A DNA stretch of 64,000 nucleotides from Pelodera strongyloides. Taxonomy: Eukaryota; Nematoda; Chromadorea; Rhabditida; Rhabditidae. Position 1 is the first letter of the stretch. Each line of letters begins with the position of its first letter. The position numbers and the translations under genes were made by a program. Below, one piece after another: positions 28,001-43,000 of the stretch. The notes below the pieces were generated by a model. That model did no database searches, had not been told where the DNA came from, and saw nothing but the letters and a program-made list of their open reading frames with translations. The DNA lies in assembly GCA_036852015.1 (NCBI GenBank), contig JAANDG010000521.1, forward strand, positions 41,236-105,235, in the 5' to 3' direction.

Positions 28001-31000
28001 TATGGGGAAATTTACCGTAGATCGGAACCGCACGAGAATATCTACAGACCGCCAAAAAAAGGTTTCTTGGCAGGTAGCCATCTAGACTGTTTTTTAAAAG
28101 CACTTGCACTGTGCATTCTCGCCTCGTTTTTGCTTATAGCATGCCGCATCTTCTATAATGCGGATTACTTTCAAATGTTTATCCAAAATCGTACAGAGAT
28201 ATATGGAAGCAAAACACACGGTTTTTCCCATACATTGAAAACTCCCAATTCTGCGATGGAAAAGCGTGCGATTTTTATGCAATTGGTGAAATTGACAAGT
28301 ACAAAATACAAAAAGTAAAAAAAGGGAAACATTAGCTCACTACCGTATTTACCCGGACGGTATGTTGCCGGGAACTTTTTCCACTATTTTTACAGTACAT
28401 TCTTGATTTGTGTGTGATAAACAACTAGGAACTGAAAACCTCTGAACAATTACATTTGCAAAGATTTTTGCATGGATATTTCAAAGGAGTTTTATATTAT
28501 TTGTGAGGAACACAGTAAAACCTGTCACAATTGTACGGAATCGTACTAAACTCACATCGCAAAAAAATTGGCTGTATTGTACGAACTATTTTATGGACTG
28601 ATGTTGTATGTATAGAAGAAAGAAGAAGCCACGTAGTTGTTTGCCTAGCTCGTTACTCCACATACTGATGTTTTTATTGAAGAATCGTTGTCTTATTCCG
28701 TCCACCTTATTTTTTATGACTATGAGAATATCGCTAGATAAGTAATAATATACATATACTAGCATGTCGTAGTTCCTGACTTTGCACTCGAAAACTTTAT
28801 ACTCGTTGTCTGGTAAGGCGCGCGGTTTCCAACTTATACCGTACACAAAGGGAAAGAAGTTTAGTATTTAGAATTCTACTGCTGGCAATAATATACTCGT
28901 CTCAATGATATTAGTGCCTCGTCGTGTTGGCTGTCGGCAGCAAGAGAGGGGTCCCGCAAGGGTGATTAATTGAACTCGTAGAGTCCAACCGATGGAAACA
29001 ACAGTAAAGTCCGAAATCTATTTATTGGCTCAAGGATGTAAGGCAATGTGTTGTTGAACGGTAGTTGTTGAGTCCGTCGGGGATGGGGGGCTCCGGGCCT
29101 CTCTGCCAACACCCAAACGTCGGGAAGTTTCTTCTTCTCTTCGACGTTGGCCACTCGTACCAGCACGTCCTTGGTCACACTAACCACTGCCTATCCACAG
29201 GCGAAGGGAACAGTTTTGCTCGGCTCTGTCAACCGGGATCAGACTTGAGGTGCTGTCAGACCGAGGCAGTTTATAGGGATTCTGCCAACTTGTGCGAGTA
29301 TTTTAGAGAGGACGCCCGCCTCTGTGTAGCCTCTGTAGACGAATTCGGGTAAAATACCTTAGACTAGCTTTCGCTTCGTCTCCAGTTGTTACCATACTCT
29401 CCATTCTTAGCTGAGAGTATTTATACTTAAGTTAGCACTCTAATAAAGTCGTTATTTCCTGTTACTTGCGTAACCAACGTCATATTAGACACTAGCAATA
29501 AGGTATGTTTTGGAATACGTTTCTCCTGTAATTCTATATGTTTCAATAGTTGCAACGTATAGTTGCAACACTCCCAAACGAGAAGATTTCTATCTTATAT
29601 TGTATTTCTCTGAAGATAGGTGACTCCCAAACGAGAGTCTTTTTGATGAGTGAAGCGTTACTAAAGATCATTTTCCGTCAGCATTGAAGTACTACATGCA
29701 AACATAGTTTTGTACTATAATCATTTTTTTTTATTTATTTTCTGTGTGCTTAGCACAGTCTCCCGACGGAGAGTTTTTAACCGCATTTTTTTTTATAGAA
29801 TACGTTGCATTTTTCTACTCTGTGTACGTTCCACGAAACCTTGTTCGTCTCTTGTTTTCGTCTTTCGGTTGCTCATCATATTGTAATTCTGTAGGAATAA
29901 GGTGACATGTGGATCTATGCAAATTTTTCCTATTTCCTGTGCGGACTACGCATTGTCTGCATTTCTTATCAGCGTCTATAATAGCTTCTTCAACTATTCC
30001 TAACTTCCACTCATGTCTGGGTGTCGCTTGATCTTTAATGATCACAACATCTCCTTTGCGTGGTTGTGGTGGGTTCGACTTCGAATACGGCTGAAAGGAA
30101 TTAGTGTGCCTTTCTTGGAGTTCTTTCAGATATTCATTCTGCCATTGATCCCATACTTCTTTTAGTGCTTTGTCGAACTCCTTAAAGTGTTTAACTGCTT
30201 CTTCCGCAGTTTTAATTGTCTGGTCTTTATACGTTCTATCGTTGAACAAATCTTTGTCAACATTAACTTGAGTAATTAGTTGTTGTCCTGGAGTTATGAA
30301 GTCTATTGGTCTAAGTATCTTAGCTTCTGGATCAGAGGAAATGTAGGTTAGTGGTCTAGAGTTCACAATAGCTTCGACTTCTGCTATTGTCGTATTGAAC
30401 TGTTCTATATCCGTAAACGGGTTGTTCTCAATTTTGTATAACGCTTTCTTAGTCAGACCAACCATTTTTTCATAAACGCCTCCTTTCCACGGTGATAGTG
30501 GAGTAATAAACTTCCATTCTATACCTTTTGCCTGAAGTTTCTGATTCATCATTATAAGTTCGTCTTTATTTTCGGGATGGAACATTTTAGCTGCCAACCC
30601 GAAAGAAGTGCCATTGTCAGAGACTATGCTCTTAGGATTTCCTCTTCTTGCGGCAAACCTTTTTAATGCATGGATGAAGTGTATTCCAGATAGACTCGTT
30701 ACTATCTCTAGATGGATGATTCTGGTAGATAGGCAGGTGAAGAGCACAATCCACCGTTTTTGTGTTTCTACTGTTCCTTCTGAATTTTTAATATGTAAGT
30801 GTAATGGTCCCATATAATCCACTCCTGTGTGAGCGAAGGGATTGGACATTTGTACCCTTTCTTTTTGTAGTTGAGGCATGTGTGGGTATTGGTAACTGTT
30901 TCCTGTCAATCTCTTACACCTTATGCATTTTCGTAATAGATTTTTAACCTTTTGTCTGTTTTTGGGAAACCAAAATAACTGCCTTATACTGCTCAGGGTC

Positions 31001-34000
31001 ATAGTCATGCTTCCATGGCCTGTAGCATGGTGATGATGTTTTGTCAGCAATACGTGCAGATTGTCCTTTGGAATAATTATAATGGGGTTTTTGGAATTTT
31101 CTTCTAGGGTGGAATTATTTATTCTACCCGTAAGTCTCCATATCCCGTTAGCGTCTTTACCAATTACGTGATTTTTGGCAATTTTATCAATATCTTTCTG
31201 ATACTTGGCTTGATGGTCTGCAATAATTAGTTTAGTTGCTACTATGTGATCAGTTGTGCTAATTATATTATTTGTGGATATTTCCTTAAGGTGTTCGGAT
31301 GAATTTGGTTTCAACTTTACTTTGTTCATCCATTTTCTACATATCTTCAGCGCTCTCGATGTTGAATTTAAGAGTCTTAGCCATGAGCTTTGGTTTTCTA
31401 TGTTTACTACACTGGCATCATCAATTTCACTGATTTCTTGATTGTTGACTGAATTGACGACAAAATGGTCTATTGGTATTATCCATTTATTTCGTGACTG
31501 TTCAGGCCATTGTTCTGTTGGCATATGAATGAAGCTTGGGCCTGTGAACCAAGTTGATGATTCTAATGTTGAACTGTCAACTACTCCTTTTGTACCGAGA
31601 TCAGCAGGATTGAGATCTGTTGGCACATAATGTATAGTGCGTTGAATTTTAGAACCGACTTGATCAATATTTGATCTTATTTCTTTTACTCGGTTTCTTG
31701 TAAAGGTGTCTAGTGATTGGACGTTTTTATGAATTGCCCACGACAGAGCGCAAGTAGAATCACTAAATATGATCACTTCTTTAAAGTTAATATCCGATTC
31801 CTTTAGAATGGTCAGTGCCAACTTGCTGGTTGCTAGTAGCGCCATTAATTCTCCTCGTGGGATAGTCATTTTTGACATAACTGGATATAATTTACATTTA
31901 CTGATTAATAAGGTTTTATCATTTTGTCCTGTTTCTTTCGATAGAACGTACGCACAAGCTGCATACCCTTTTTCTGACGCATCACCAAATATTACAAGTT
32001 TATTACCGTGTGGTAGATTTTTAAGATGTCTCGGTATTTTAATCGTAGTGGGAATTATCTTATCACAGATTCTCTGGTAGGTTTTTATGTCTTTTTCGTC
32101 CAATTTCTGATCCCAATTCGTAATTTTTAATGCATAGGTATTGTTTGAACACCTTTGCTTCTATTAGAAGTGGTGACCCAATTCCTAATGGATCAAAGTT
32201 CTTAGCGACATTTTTCCAGACTTTTCTTTTAGTATCTACACCTTCTTGTGATATTTTTATTGAAATTTCATAAGTATCTTTATGGGTATCCCATGACATT
32301 CCAAGGACTTTTTGCTTTATATCGTTAGCTCGATCTTCATCTTTAATTTGTTTATTTGTCGTGGAATCACTACTTCTATATTCTCGTAAATTCATCCCCA
32401 TGTTCTTGAAGATATTCTTGGTTGTTTTATAGATCTCGATTGCTTCGTCTGTTGAATTTGCTCCTAATATTAGATTATCAACATATATATTTCTTAATAT
32501 CTGGGTTGCCCAAGGATGTTTGTTTACCACTGTAAGGAAATATTGTATCGTCATATTTAGTAGATAAGGACTAGCATTTATCCCAAATGGTACTCTGCAG
32601 AATCGATAGGTTACAACATTTTCAGAAGTAGTTGGCTTGTGAATATCTCTGACCCAGTAGAATCTGGTTACATCTCTGTGTGATTCTTGTAAATAGACTT
32701 GATGAAATGCTTTTTCTATGTCACTTATTATCATAAGAGGCTTATTTCTTGTTCTCAATAATAATTCAACAATGTTCGGTAATAACGATGGTCCAGTGTG
32801 TATGCAGTCGTTCAGTGATAGTTCTCCTTTGTAATGACTGCTTGCATCATACACAATTCTGACTTTGGTCGTCTTACTGTCTTTGACAACACAACTATGG
32901 GGTATGTAGTAGACTGGCCCTTGTGGTAAATAGGGCGCTTCTTCTATTATACCAGTGTCTTTCTGCGTTTTTATTATCTTGTCGTACTCCTCTAATCGTT
33001 CTTTACTTGTTTCGTGTAGTCGTTTCAATTGTGACATGAGTCGTTTATATGCAAGTCTTTTATTATCAGATAATTTACTTTCTTTTCCGTTGAATGGGAA
33101 TTTAACATATGCCTTGTTTTCAATTATCCGCGTAGATTCTTCAAATTGTCTCATCACTTCTTGGTTGATTTCTGATTCAGCTTCTTTGTCTGGATTATCT
33201 GCAATACCAATTTGATCTAAATCCCACATTGTTTTCAAATCAGGGTTCAGATGTTCAATCATTTCACACTTATTTACGTCGGAAATTATAGGTTTTATAC
33301 TGTCGTCGGGTGTTTTTTGGATACCACTAATACAGATTCCGAAAACAGTTTCTAATGCTATCATACCTGAAGGTAGTCTTTTGATTGTTGGGTTTTTACC
33401 CAAAAGTTCGCCAAGATGATCTTGTCCAATTAGAATGTCTATATTGTGAATCGTATCTTCATGAATGTTTTCTGGAATAGATAATTCATCCAGTTTTAAA
33501 CATTGTTGGTCTTTATTCGATAATTGGTTACAATAAAACTTCATTTGCATATCGTCTATAATTCTAATTTTCATAGTAACCGATTTGTTATGTTTTGTTA
33601 TTAGTGTTATCTTTGATAACGTGACTTGTTTATTCTGTGGTTTTCTTCCAAAAGTAGCTATGGAAGTATTTGAAATGGAACCTTTTGGAAGGTTTATATT
33701 TTCTGCTGATTTTTTATTCATAAATGAATGTGACGCGCCTGTGTCAATAAATATAGTAAGTGGTTTTCCTGTTGTTTTTTCAATCGCTCTGCATATTAAC
33801 ATTTGTGTTTCAATAATTTGGCAAACCATTGCCTTCTTTTTATTCCTTACCGGAAAAAATGATTCGAAGATTCTGTTGTGGATTCCTCTTCATCTGACTG
33901 ATCGTTTTCGCTGTTCTGAGTTTCTTGCTCTGCAAGTAGATTGACATTATGTGTAGGCCTTCTAGAATAATTATTTTTCCAGGGTGGCGGACCACCTTCC

Positions 34001-37000
34001 CTCTGACTTTCTCGTGAGAAAGTCTTTTGTGAACGCCATTCTTTTTTATTTTGATTAACTTGTGTATTAGGCATGGGGCTCTTTGCATAGTGTTTCTTTG
34101 CATCTCTATCTGGCACCGGAGACTTCTGCCATTTTACTTGCTTATGTTCCGTCGTCTGATTTGGATGGTAAGTGACGTTTGGTACATATTGCCTTTCTCT
34201 TGAGTTCTCACGAGAAGAGTGTTCTCTGCGCCATCTCTGATCTTGGTCATTTTGTCTGAAATTGTTTTGATGGAATTGTCTTTCGCGAGACGACCATCTT
34301 CCTTGGTAGTTTGGTCTATGAAATTTGTGGTTACCGTGAAACTTCTGTTTGTAAGTTGCTTCTTGACGTTCTGCAATACATATTTTTTCATTATGTTCCT
34401 TAGAACATAGTTTACAATTTCCGTCTGCGCATTCTCGTGTTTGATGATCGTTTTCGAAGCACTTCTTGCACAATTGATCCCTGTGTATCCACTGGTTAAG
34501 TAGATGTTTGCTGATTTCTTTCTTACAATGTATCGTTCTGTGACCCGCTAGTTTGCATATTAAGCATGGTTTAAATGCGGCAATTTCAGTATAATAGTGA
34601 TTTTTGGCCCTGTCATTGTCCGCTTTTGTCGTGATTTTATTGAATATACTTTTCAGTAACTCTTCTATTTTGTATTCCATACCTCTTTGGCGTTCTTCCT
34701 GATTGATCTGATTGACAATTTCCCATGGAAATCTTCTTTTTATTTCCTGTCTGAACATCATATTATCAAGATTCTCGTACTTGCTTAGTCTTAGGAAGAT
34801 CGCTTTCAGGTTGAAGAACGTACTCTGAAGTCTGTGTGTTGATAAATCAGATTGAGGAATAGATGCGATTTGACTGTACAATGCTCTCTTTTTGGTAATT
34901 TCATCACCAAATTGTTCTTTGATGAGCTTTACTGCATCCTGATAACACTCTCCAGTTACTGGAAATTGTTTGATACATTCAGCCGCTTGGCCAATGCACA
35001 GTTTTTTTAGTGTAACGAATTTTTGTATATCTGGACACGGTTGTGAGTTAATCATTGCCTCAAATTGTTCCCAGAACCCATCGAAAGATTCAGGGCTACC
35101 GTCAAACTGTGGAATTTCGATTTGTACTAATGATTTATCAAGTTTCCATTCGCACGTTGTCTGTGTTTGGATTCTCGGAGTTTTGATCGGTGCTAATGGG
35201 TATGGGGTGGATGCCAATTGCGGTGCCCAATTGCTGCCTGTAGGTGTAAGCTGAATGGATTGTGGATGATTCGGATAAGGAGTTTGGTTTAACATTCTAT
35301 CAGCATATTCTCGTGGTTGATTTCTTACAATTCTCTCCCTTCTGAGGGGTGTGTGGTGTTGTACTGTATTAGTGCCATTTGGCGTATCTCTGGAGCGTTC
35401 GGTAGGTAAATCACTGAGCTCGTATGCAATTGTACACGACAAAAGTTCTCTAACGATCACCTTGAAAGCTGAAACGCACTTTGTTACTTTGATGATAAGA
35501 TCTACACCATTTGAACGTAAAAAATAATCCCAATACTGCACATTGTTATTTTGTGCAATTTCATCAACATTGGTGAGTTTTTCCTGTATTTTTTCCAATG
35601 TCTTTATCTCGTCTTTTAGTTTTTTATGAACACTCTTCCTTGTTCTTTCACTTAAATTACTCACTTGTAAATTTTCATATACGTCCAATTGGTATTCGGA
35701 CTCTTCCAACTGCTCGCTAACCTTCTTAATTGTTTTGTCACAGCCTTTTTTGAACGTTTCGAATCTTTCTCTACTTTCAGAAGTACTCCTGGTCCTTTGC
35801 GAGGATCTATTTTTCCGCGACTCTCTCTTTCTGTAACGACTGGACTGGGAATTTTCATCAGAACTCTGCCCATTTTCTTTGTCTAAGCTTATGTCATAGG
35901 CTGTTTTATTTTTCGAACAGCGTCTCGTCGTTCTATCTCTTTCATCTGATTGTCTAGGAACTTCGATTAGTATTTCAGTAGTAGCGTCCTTCTCTTTCGT
36001 TCGTTTCTCTGCCTTACACGCTTTCACTTTAGTCTTGCTCACTTTCACTTTATCTCGAGAAAGAAATGAAATGAGATTATTTTCAGAAGATGAGGATGAG
36101 GATAAGAATTGATAAGGATTGAGATGAATTTGTGGGAGTGGGACTCCCGTGTGACCTCCTGTTAGGTCACTCTGGCTATGACCACCTGTTAGGTCATTCT
36201 GGTATGCGACCACCTGATAGGTCGCTCTGGTACCAGCTATCATTGGTGAACTACCACTGATAGCTGGGGAATAAATAGGGTTCGGGTTACGTGCGAACTA
36301 GGTTCAACGGTGGAAACAACGATGCCAGAATCTATTTATTGGCTCAAGAATGTAAGGCAAGGAAACAGGGAAAGCTTGACGTCTTCTTGGTCTTCTGAGT
36401 CCGAAGGGATGGGGGGCTCACAGGCCTCTCTGCCAACTCCAAGTGACGGGGTTTCGTTCCTCTGCGTCACTGGCCACTCCGCCACGCGTCCATACACCAA
36501 CCACTGTCCATGGGCCAGACAGTTTGGAGCGGATCTGTTAACCGCGATCAGACTTATGGGCTCTGTCAGACCCTAGGCAGTTTATAGGAACTCTGCCAAC
36601 TTGTGCGAGTATTTTAGAGAGGACGCCCGCCTCTTGGTAGAGCTCTGTCACCAGTGCTTCCACAATCTCTAGTCTTAGTCAACAGTATTTATACATTAGT
36701 TAATAGGCAAATACAGTACGTAATTACTCTTATTGCATAAACATCGTCAATACTAGACATAAGATATAACTATGTTTTAGGGTACGTTTCTTAGATAAAT
36801 CTCTATTCTATAGTTGCAACGTAGAGTTGCAACACTCCCAAACGAGAAGATTCCAACTTATATGGTGGTTCTCTGAAGACAATCTTTATCCTTATTAACT
36901 CACAAAGAATATTTATAACTATAATTCTCTGATACGCTGTCTCCCAAACGAGAGTGTCTTTAACTGATTATTTGCAGCGTACTCAAGAGTATCGTATATG

Positions 37001-40000
37001 TACTACCAATCAAGCGCTTCGTTGATCGTATGCAAATCACATGCTCATTTTCTTGCTTTTCAAATGTGCGCAGCACATCCTCCCAAGCAAGAATTTTTTT
37101 AAATAGATGATTCTGCCATATTCGGATTATGAACTAATTACGTAAACTGCGCTTTGTCATTCTATAAACATATCCGTCTTTCACACTATCCATTACCTTG
37201 ACAGTACTCGCACTCACGTTCACAATTTCGCCTTTCATACTGAGGAATGATATGAGATAGAATGAAGATGAGAGATAAAGTTGAGATGAGAATGATTTGA
37301 TTGTGGGAGTAGGACTCCCGTGTGACCACCTGTTAGGTCACTCTGGCCATGACCACCTGAGAGGTCATACTGGTTTGTGACCACCTGTTAGGTCACCCTG
37401 GTTTGCAACCGCCTTCTCGGTCGCTATGGAATAACTAGGTTCTGGAGCCGCGGTCGCCATGCTTGAACTAGGTTCAACGGTGGAAACAACGATGCCAGAA
37501 TCTATTTATTGGCTCAAGAATGTAAGGCAAGGAAACAGGGAAAGCTTGACGTCTTCTTGGTCTTCTGAGTCCGAAGGGATGGGGGGGCTCACAGGCCTCT
37601 CTGCCAACTCCAAGTGACGGGGTTTCGTTCCTCTGCGTCACTGGCCACTCCGCCACGCGTCCATACACCAACCACTGTCCATGGGCCAGACAGTTTGGAG
37701 CGGATCTGTTAACCGCGATCAGACTTATGGGCTCTGTCAGACCCTAGGCAGTTTATAGGAACTCTGCCAACTTGTGCGAGTATTTTAGAGAGGACGCCCG
37801 CCTCTTGGTAGAGCTCTGTCACCAGTGCTTCCACAATCTCTAGTCTTAGTCAACAGTATTTATACATTAGTTAATAGGCAAATACAGTACGTAATTACTC
37901 TTATTGCATAAACATCGTCAATACTAGACATAAGATATAACTATGTTTTAGGGTACGTTTCTTAGATAAATCTCTATATTTCTATAGTTGCAACGTAGAG
38001 TTGCAACAGTGATGAAGATTTTTTTGGGGTGGACCTGACTGGGCCTTTAAATCGAAATACCGGCCGGTTTTTGAAACGCGTCGAGTACCCTTGTTTTCCT
38101 ATGCTTCATATGTAAATGAGTATAAATTTTAATAAAAAAAATAGACCCCAATTAGACCCCACTTAGGATAACTGCATAAGAATGGTGATATTTGAGATAC
38201 ATGGTTGAAATAAATGTTTGTATCCTAACAAATTACGACCGTGCAAGTCGCCCATGAAGGCACCAAGTGTGTTCAATGCAAGTATTCAAAGAGAAAGGTT
38301 CTAATTTCCAGAAACTTTGCGGCAAGACCACTTTATACATATAGTTTTTACACGTTTAGGGCCAGGGTAAATCGCCCGCGAGTATATTCAGTCACTAACT
38401 CAATTTCTCAGAGTTGTATTTTTTCTGGCTGAGAAGGTCGCGTTTAAAACTCAAATGATGACCTATGATGCTATCGGGGTTCCTGCATATGTATACTTTC
38501 CACCGTATTTTATTTCTTCCTCTCTACCGTACCTATGTGAAGTGCACTATATACTTTGTAATACCGTATCATAAAATGGTCATAACTGTAGCATGTCACA
38601 TGCAAACGACATTGCACACTCTTTTTTTGAATATTAAAACGAGTAATATTTGCAAAATGTATCAGAAATGACCATAAAAAGGTCATTTGAACATTTTTCT
38701 CTCACATAGAGTAAAAACGTGGCTTTTTTATACTTACTATTGAACCGTCATATTAAGAAAACGACGAAGCGGAGGAAACTATCTTTCTTCTGAAGCAGAC
38801 CATTTATTTGGAACATTAACTACTCTTATTTGGATTAGTTTTAGAGTGATTGACTATGCTCATCTCAATGATAATTGTGCTCGGTGTGCTCGCTGTCAAC
38901 TCTGACGCACGTTGCGCCAAGCCTACTCCTCAAGGTTGGTTTCTTTTGCTCATTAGGCTATTCCATATAAAGCCACTTTCGAATTGACGGCATTCAACGC
39001 AAAACTTTGGCTCGTGCGCGGCCTATAAAAACAGGCGAGCCAAGGTGGGGCGGTCCACCTAGCACGGGCCTGAGATAGTCCTGAGGACGGCGATCTTCAA
39101 CTAACGTGTGTATTTTTGTTCGCATGCACCTGGCCTACACTGGATCCGCATCAGGCGCACCAGCCGCCCACCTTTCCTGTGTCCCTCGACTCACTTTCCC
39201 TTTCGGGGCGAAAGTGTGCGTGTAGGCGGCCCACCTTTTTCGGGACCAGTTTAGGCCGCGCACCGGCCAAGTTTCCTCCCAATTAGTGATTTAGTTCAAA
39301 GCCGAGAAAAATAATGTCTGCGTATGCCAAACGCAAAACGTTCCGCACGTAAAAAACGTGTGTAAGTGTACGACTGTATTTGTATATATCGTATGTAATT
39401 GTAATGGGAGCCTGTCACACATTTTACTACTAAAACACATGTCAAATGCATATCAAATATCAAATGCAGAATGTCAAATCTCATTGCCAAATATATCGGC
39501 TTTTATTTTCATCCTCGGATGCACAACTTTTGGTGTATTTAATAAATAAATAAATAAATAAATAAATGTAAGTCATCTGCGCTCCAGCACCGCACGTTTT
39601 AGAATCCTTGGCATAAACAACTTTCTATTGCAGTTTGCAATCGGGGATGTGAATTACCACCGATACCGTTCGTTCCTGAGGATTGCCCTTATAATACATG
39701 TGTGGCCGCAACAGAAGACATACTTTTAACAATTGTTAAAGACTGTGAAGGAGTTTTCGCGTACGTTTGGTAAAATATGAAGGCTATGAGTTTCATTTCA
39801 TTCATAACAACAGTGCTGTGGAAAACTCCAGCTAGGGATTTTTAATAAATCTAGATTATCAATAATTTTTGGTTTGCAAGATAACGCAGTTATTGTACAT
39901 CGAGTTTGCTAGAAGGAAAAAGGCTTAGCTTCGTTAAATTTATCATCTTAAAGCGAATATGTAGGCACTCAAAATGAGCAAAAAAAAGTTATTTAATCGC

Positions 40001-43000
40001 AAATTTTTTCAGTTGCGACTTCGGTTGGCACTTTGGGGTAATGGCACCCAATGGCTCTTCATATACCGGACATTTAGTAGAATGTAATCAAGACGGGCAC
40101 AAATATCTGTTCAAAGATGTCAAGGACCGTAATCTTACTGGATTGAACACATTCATTGCCGACGATTTTTCTGCATTCTGCGGCTATAACTAAGGAGAGT
40201 GGAGTAGTTCCGCCATGTCTTCTGGCAACCTTTTATTTTATACCAGTTCAATAAATAATATTATTAAGTAGAATAGTCTCGTGTACAGTGAGGCTTGAAT
40301 GCAAATTTTGCCGGCAAACATGTTGTGGAGTTTAATACAATATCTACAGACTATTTTACAACAAGGTACACGAAGTTTAAGCGTGGGTTTTCGTGATGGA
40401 TGCGCAGGGATATGTATCAGAGTGCGCAGGGTTGTGTCCGATTTTTCGGTGTATATGTAAGTCACCCAAACTAATCGATCCAAATGCAGCACTACCATGA
40501 TAGACCAACATTTTCATACAGGAATATCTGTGCTTCGGTTCTTTTTTTTCCTGATTAGCATGCTACTTTGTGTTGGGAGCGAAAAAAACCCGCAGTCATT
40601 CTTGCTGCAAATTATCGCGCACAGTGGTGTCTTGGGATGGGAAACCCTTCACATTTTAACAGACTTACAATTCCCAAAACAACCGGATCTGAACCAGAAA
40701 AAGAATTCTCTTCAATTTTTTCTCGCGTGTCAATCGACCTCAGGGGCGCAGGGTTCAGTTTCTGTATTGATTTTGAGGAAGTGCTCGGAACTCGTTCACG
40801 CTGCACAAGAAGACGAACTCAGCGCCAAACTGGGACATAATTATGTAGAATAGGGAAGATAAACCAGAAATTGCCGATAACCGTATAGCATATTCGCATA
40901 TTGCGTCTTGCGCGATTAAGTTATCTGCCTCTTCATGGGGCCTCGATGTATGGCAAAAACAGCGCATTTTGCTTCCAAGTATCAAATGTGCATTTCGTGT
41001 ATGATTTTGCATACACCTTTGAAAGTTAGAAAATGCACCACTGATAATACTATACGAGGCGAAAATGCACAGTTTATGCACGCTCGAAAAATAGTCCTGT
41101 GGCTACCTGCCCCGGTACCATTTTTGGCGGTCTGTAGGTGTTCTCGTGTAGTGATAATTTACTGTAATTTTTGCCATACTTGGAAGCAAAAATCGGCATT
41201 TTTTGCCATACATCGAGACCCCATCAAGAAACGGCAGATTACGTTCTTTACGTTGTTATGTGCAACTGGTTATGGACTTGAATTGAATAAAATGTTATTT
41301 GTTTCACGCATTAGTTTCGGCTGACTACATGTTGAAAACTCTTTATTTTTTTCTTCAACAATAGATACTTCGAGAGCAATGTGCAACATTTCGAATTAAC
41401 ACAGTTTGTTCGAACTGCAACTGTATTAAAGTAGACAATAATCATACATGATAACAGATATCACATTCGTAGTCAAATTCGGTAGGATTCATTCTCACAA
41501 GATCGGTGCCCCAAAATACTCACATATAATTTTCAAATATGCACTAAAGAAAAAAGATCATTTTCACGAAAACAAAAACAAAAACTGTTTTCAGTATTTG
41601 CGATCGAGTACATCCTGAAAACCGCCGCGCGTGAAACTCAAAAACACCAGAGTTTATTGTGTACCAAAAAGAAAGTACGTCGGATGAAAGCACATACGTC
41701 ACGTCACGTCCACGTCACACCACGTCACAGCACATCACAGCACAATTCGTTACGCAAAAGACGAACTTTCTTCATTTAATTTCTCCGAATTTTTGCTACA
41801 TTATACTTCCATAGTACATGCAGATATTACTTCCATAGAACATGCCAACCAAGTGCGAAAAACAAACAAACGATGTGCTCGATTTGATTTTTCCTGTACT
41901 TTAGTGTTACGACAACTCGCTTGGGTCTGCTTTACATCGCTGCGGTTTTCGTGACTTGCAATACAAGGGCTACGCGTTTTATAAGCTATGGAATCTTCCG
42001 TGAATTTGACCCTTCGTTCTTTACACTACCACAATTCATTGGATAAGCACATTATGTTTTTCAAATTAAAGCGGTATAACAACCATTTTGAAACGTCTTT
42101 TTTGCTAGATTCATTCCATGCTTTATATGCAAATAAGCATGATTAAGAATAAAAATATTGGCACAAGAAATCGTCTCAACTACGAGCACACTTATTGTTG
42201 AAGAAACACATTTGAAATGCGGCTTTACGCATCATAAGTTTCAAAAGCCGGCCGTTAATACGGCTTTATCCTTATAGTTAGTCGTCTTTGGCTATCAGCC
42301 TCCACAGGTACATCTTGGCCTTGCCGCGCCAATTGTTATCGAAGTTGCCTTCGAATTCTCCGCGGCCAGGTTCTCATGTGGCGGTCACGACGTTGGATTG
42401 CGGCGTTTCCACGGACCTATTTAGGAATATTCATCTTCACTTGTTGTAATGTACAAATATAATAAACTGCATAAGGAGTAAACAAAGGTGTCAGTAAACA
42501 ATGCATCAAATATAAGTGTGTCTTCGGTGATGCTTCGTGTGGTTTCGTCACAATGAACTACAGACAAATTGATACACCAGTGTTGTTGCGATGCAAATAC
42601 ACAGTCATAATGCAAGCTGGAAGCTGGTAAAATACGTGCAAATATCATGCCTCTTGCCTTAGGTAAGAAAATAGTAGTGGAATTGCTGAGCTTTCACAAA
42701 TATTAATAAACATACAGCGTCCCATTCTCCATCCACGATGCCTTGGTAGTAGGCGGCCTTTTTGACGAATTCGTCGTACGGTCCCAAGTTGACGCGGGAC
42801 CTTGGTGCTGGGCCGATGAAACTGAAATTTGGATGAGCTCTAGGTATATCGAAGGTAAAAATATAGGAAGTCCGGTCATAAATAGGCATACACCCAGTTG
42901 TAGCCAAGCCGATATTAGCTGGATATTTTTTTACAATGCGGAAGCGGAATTAACAAATCGTTTTTGAATGTTAGCAGATTCGTAGTGTCGACTGTCGACG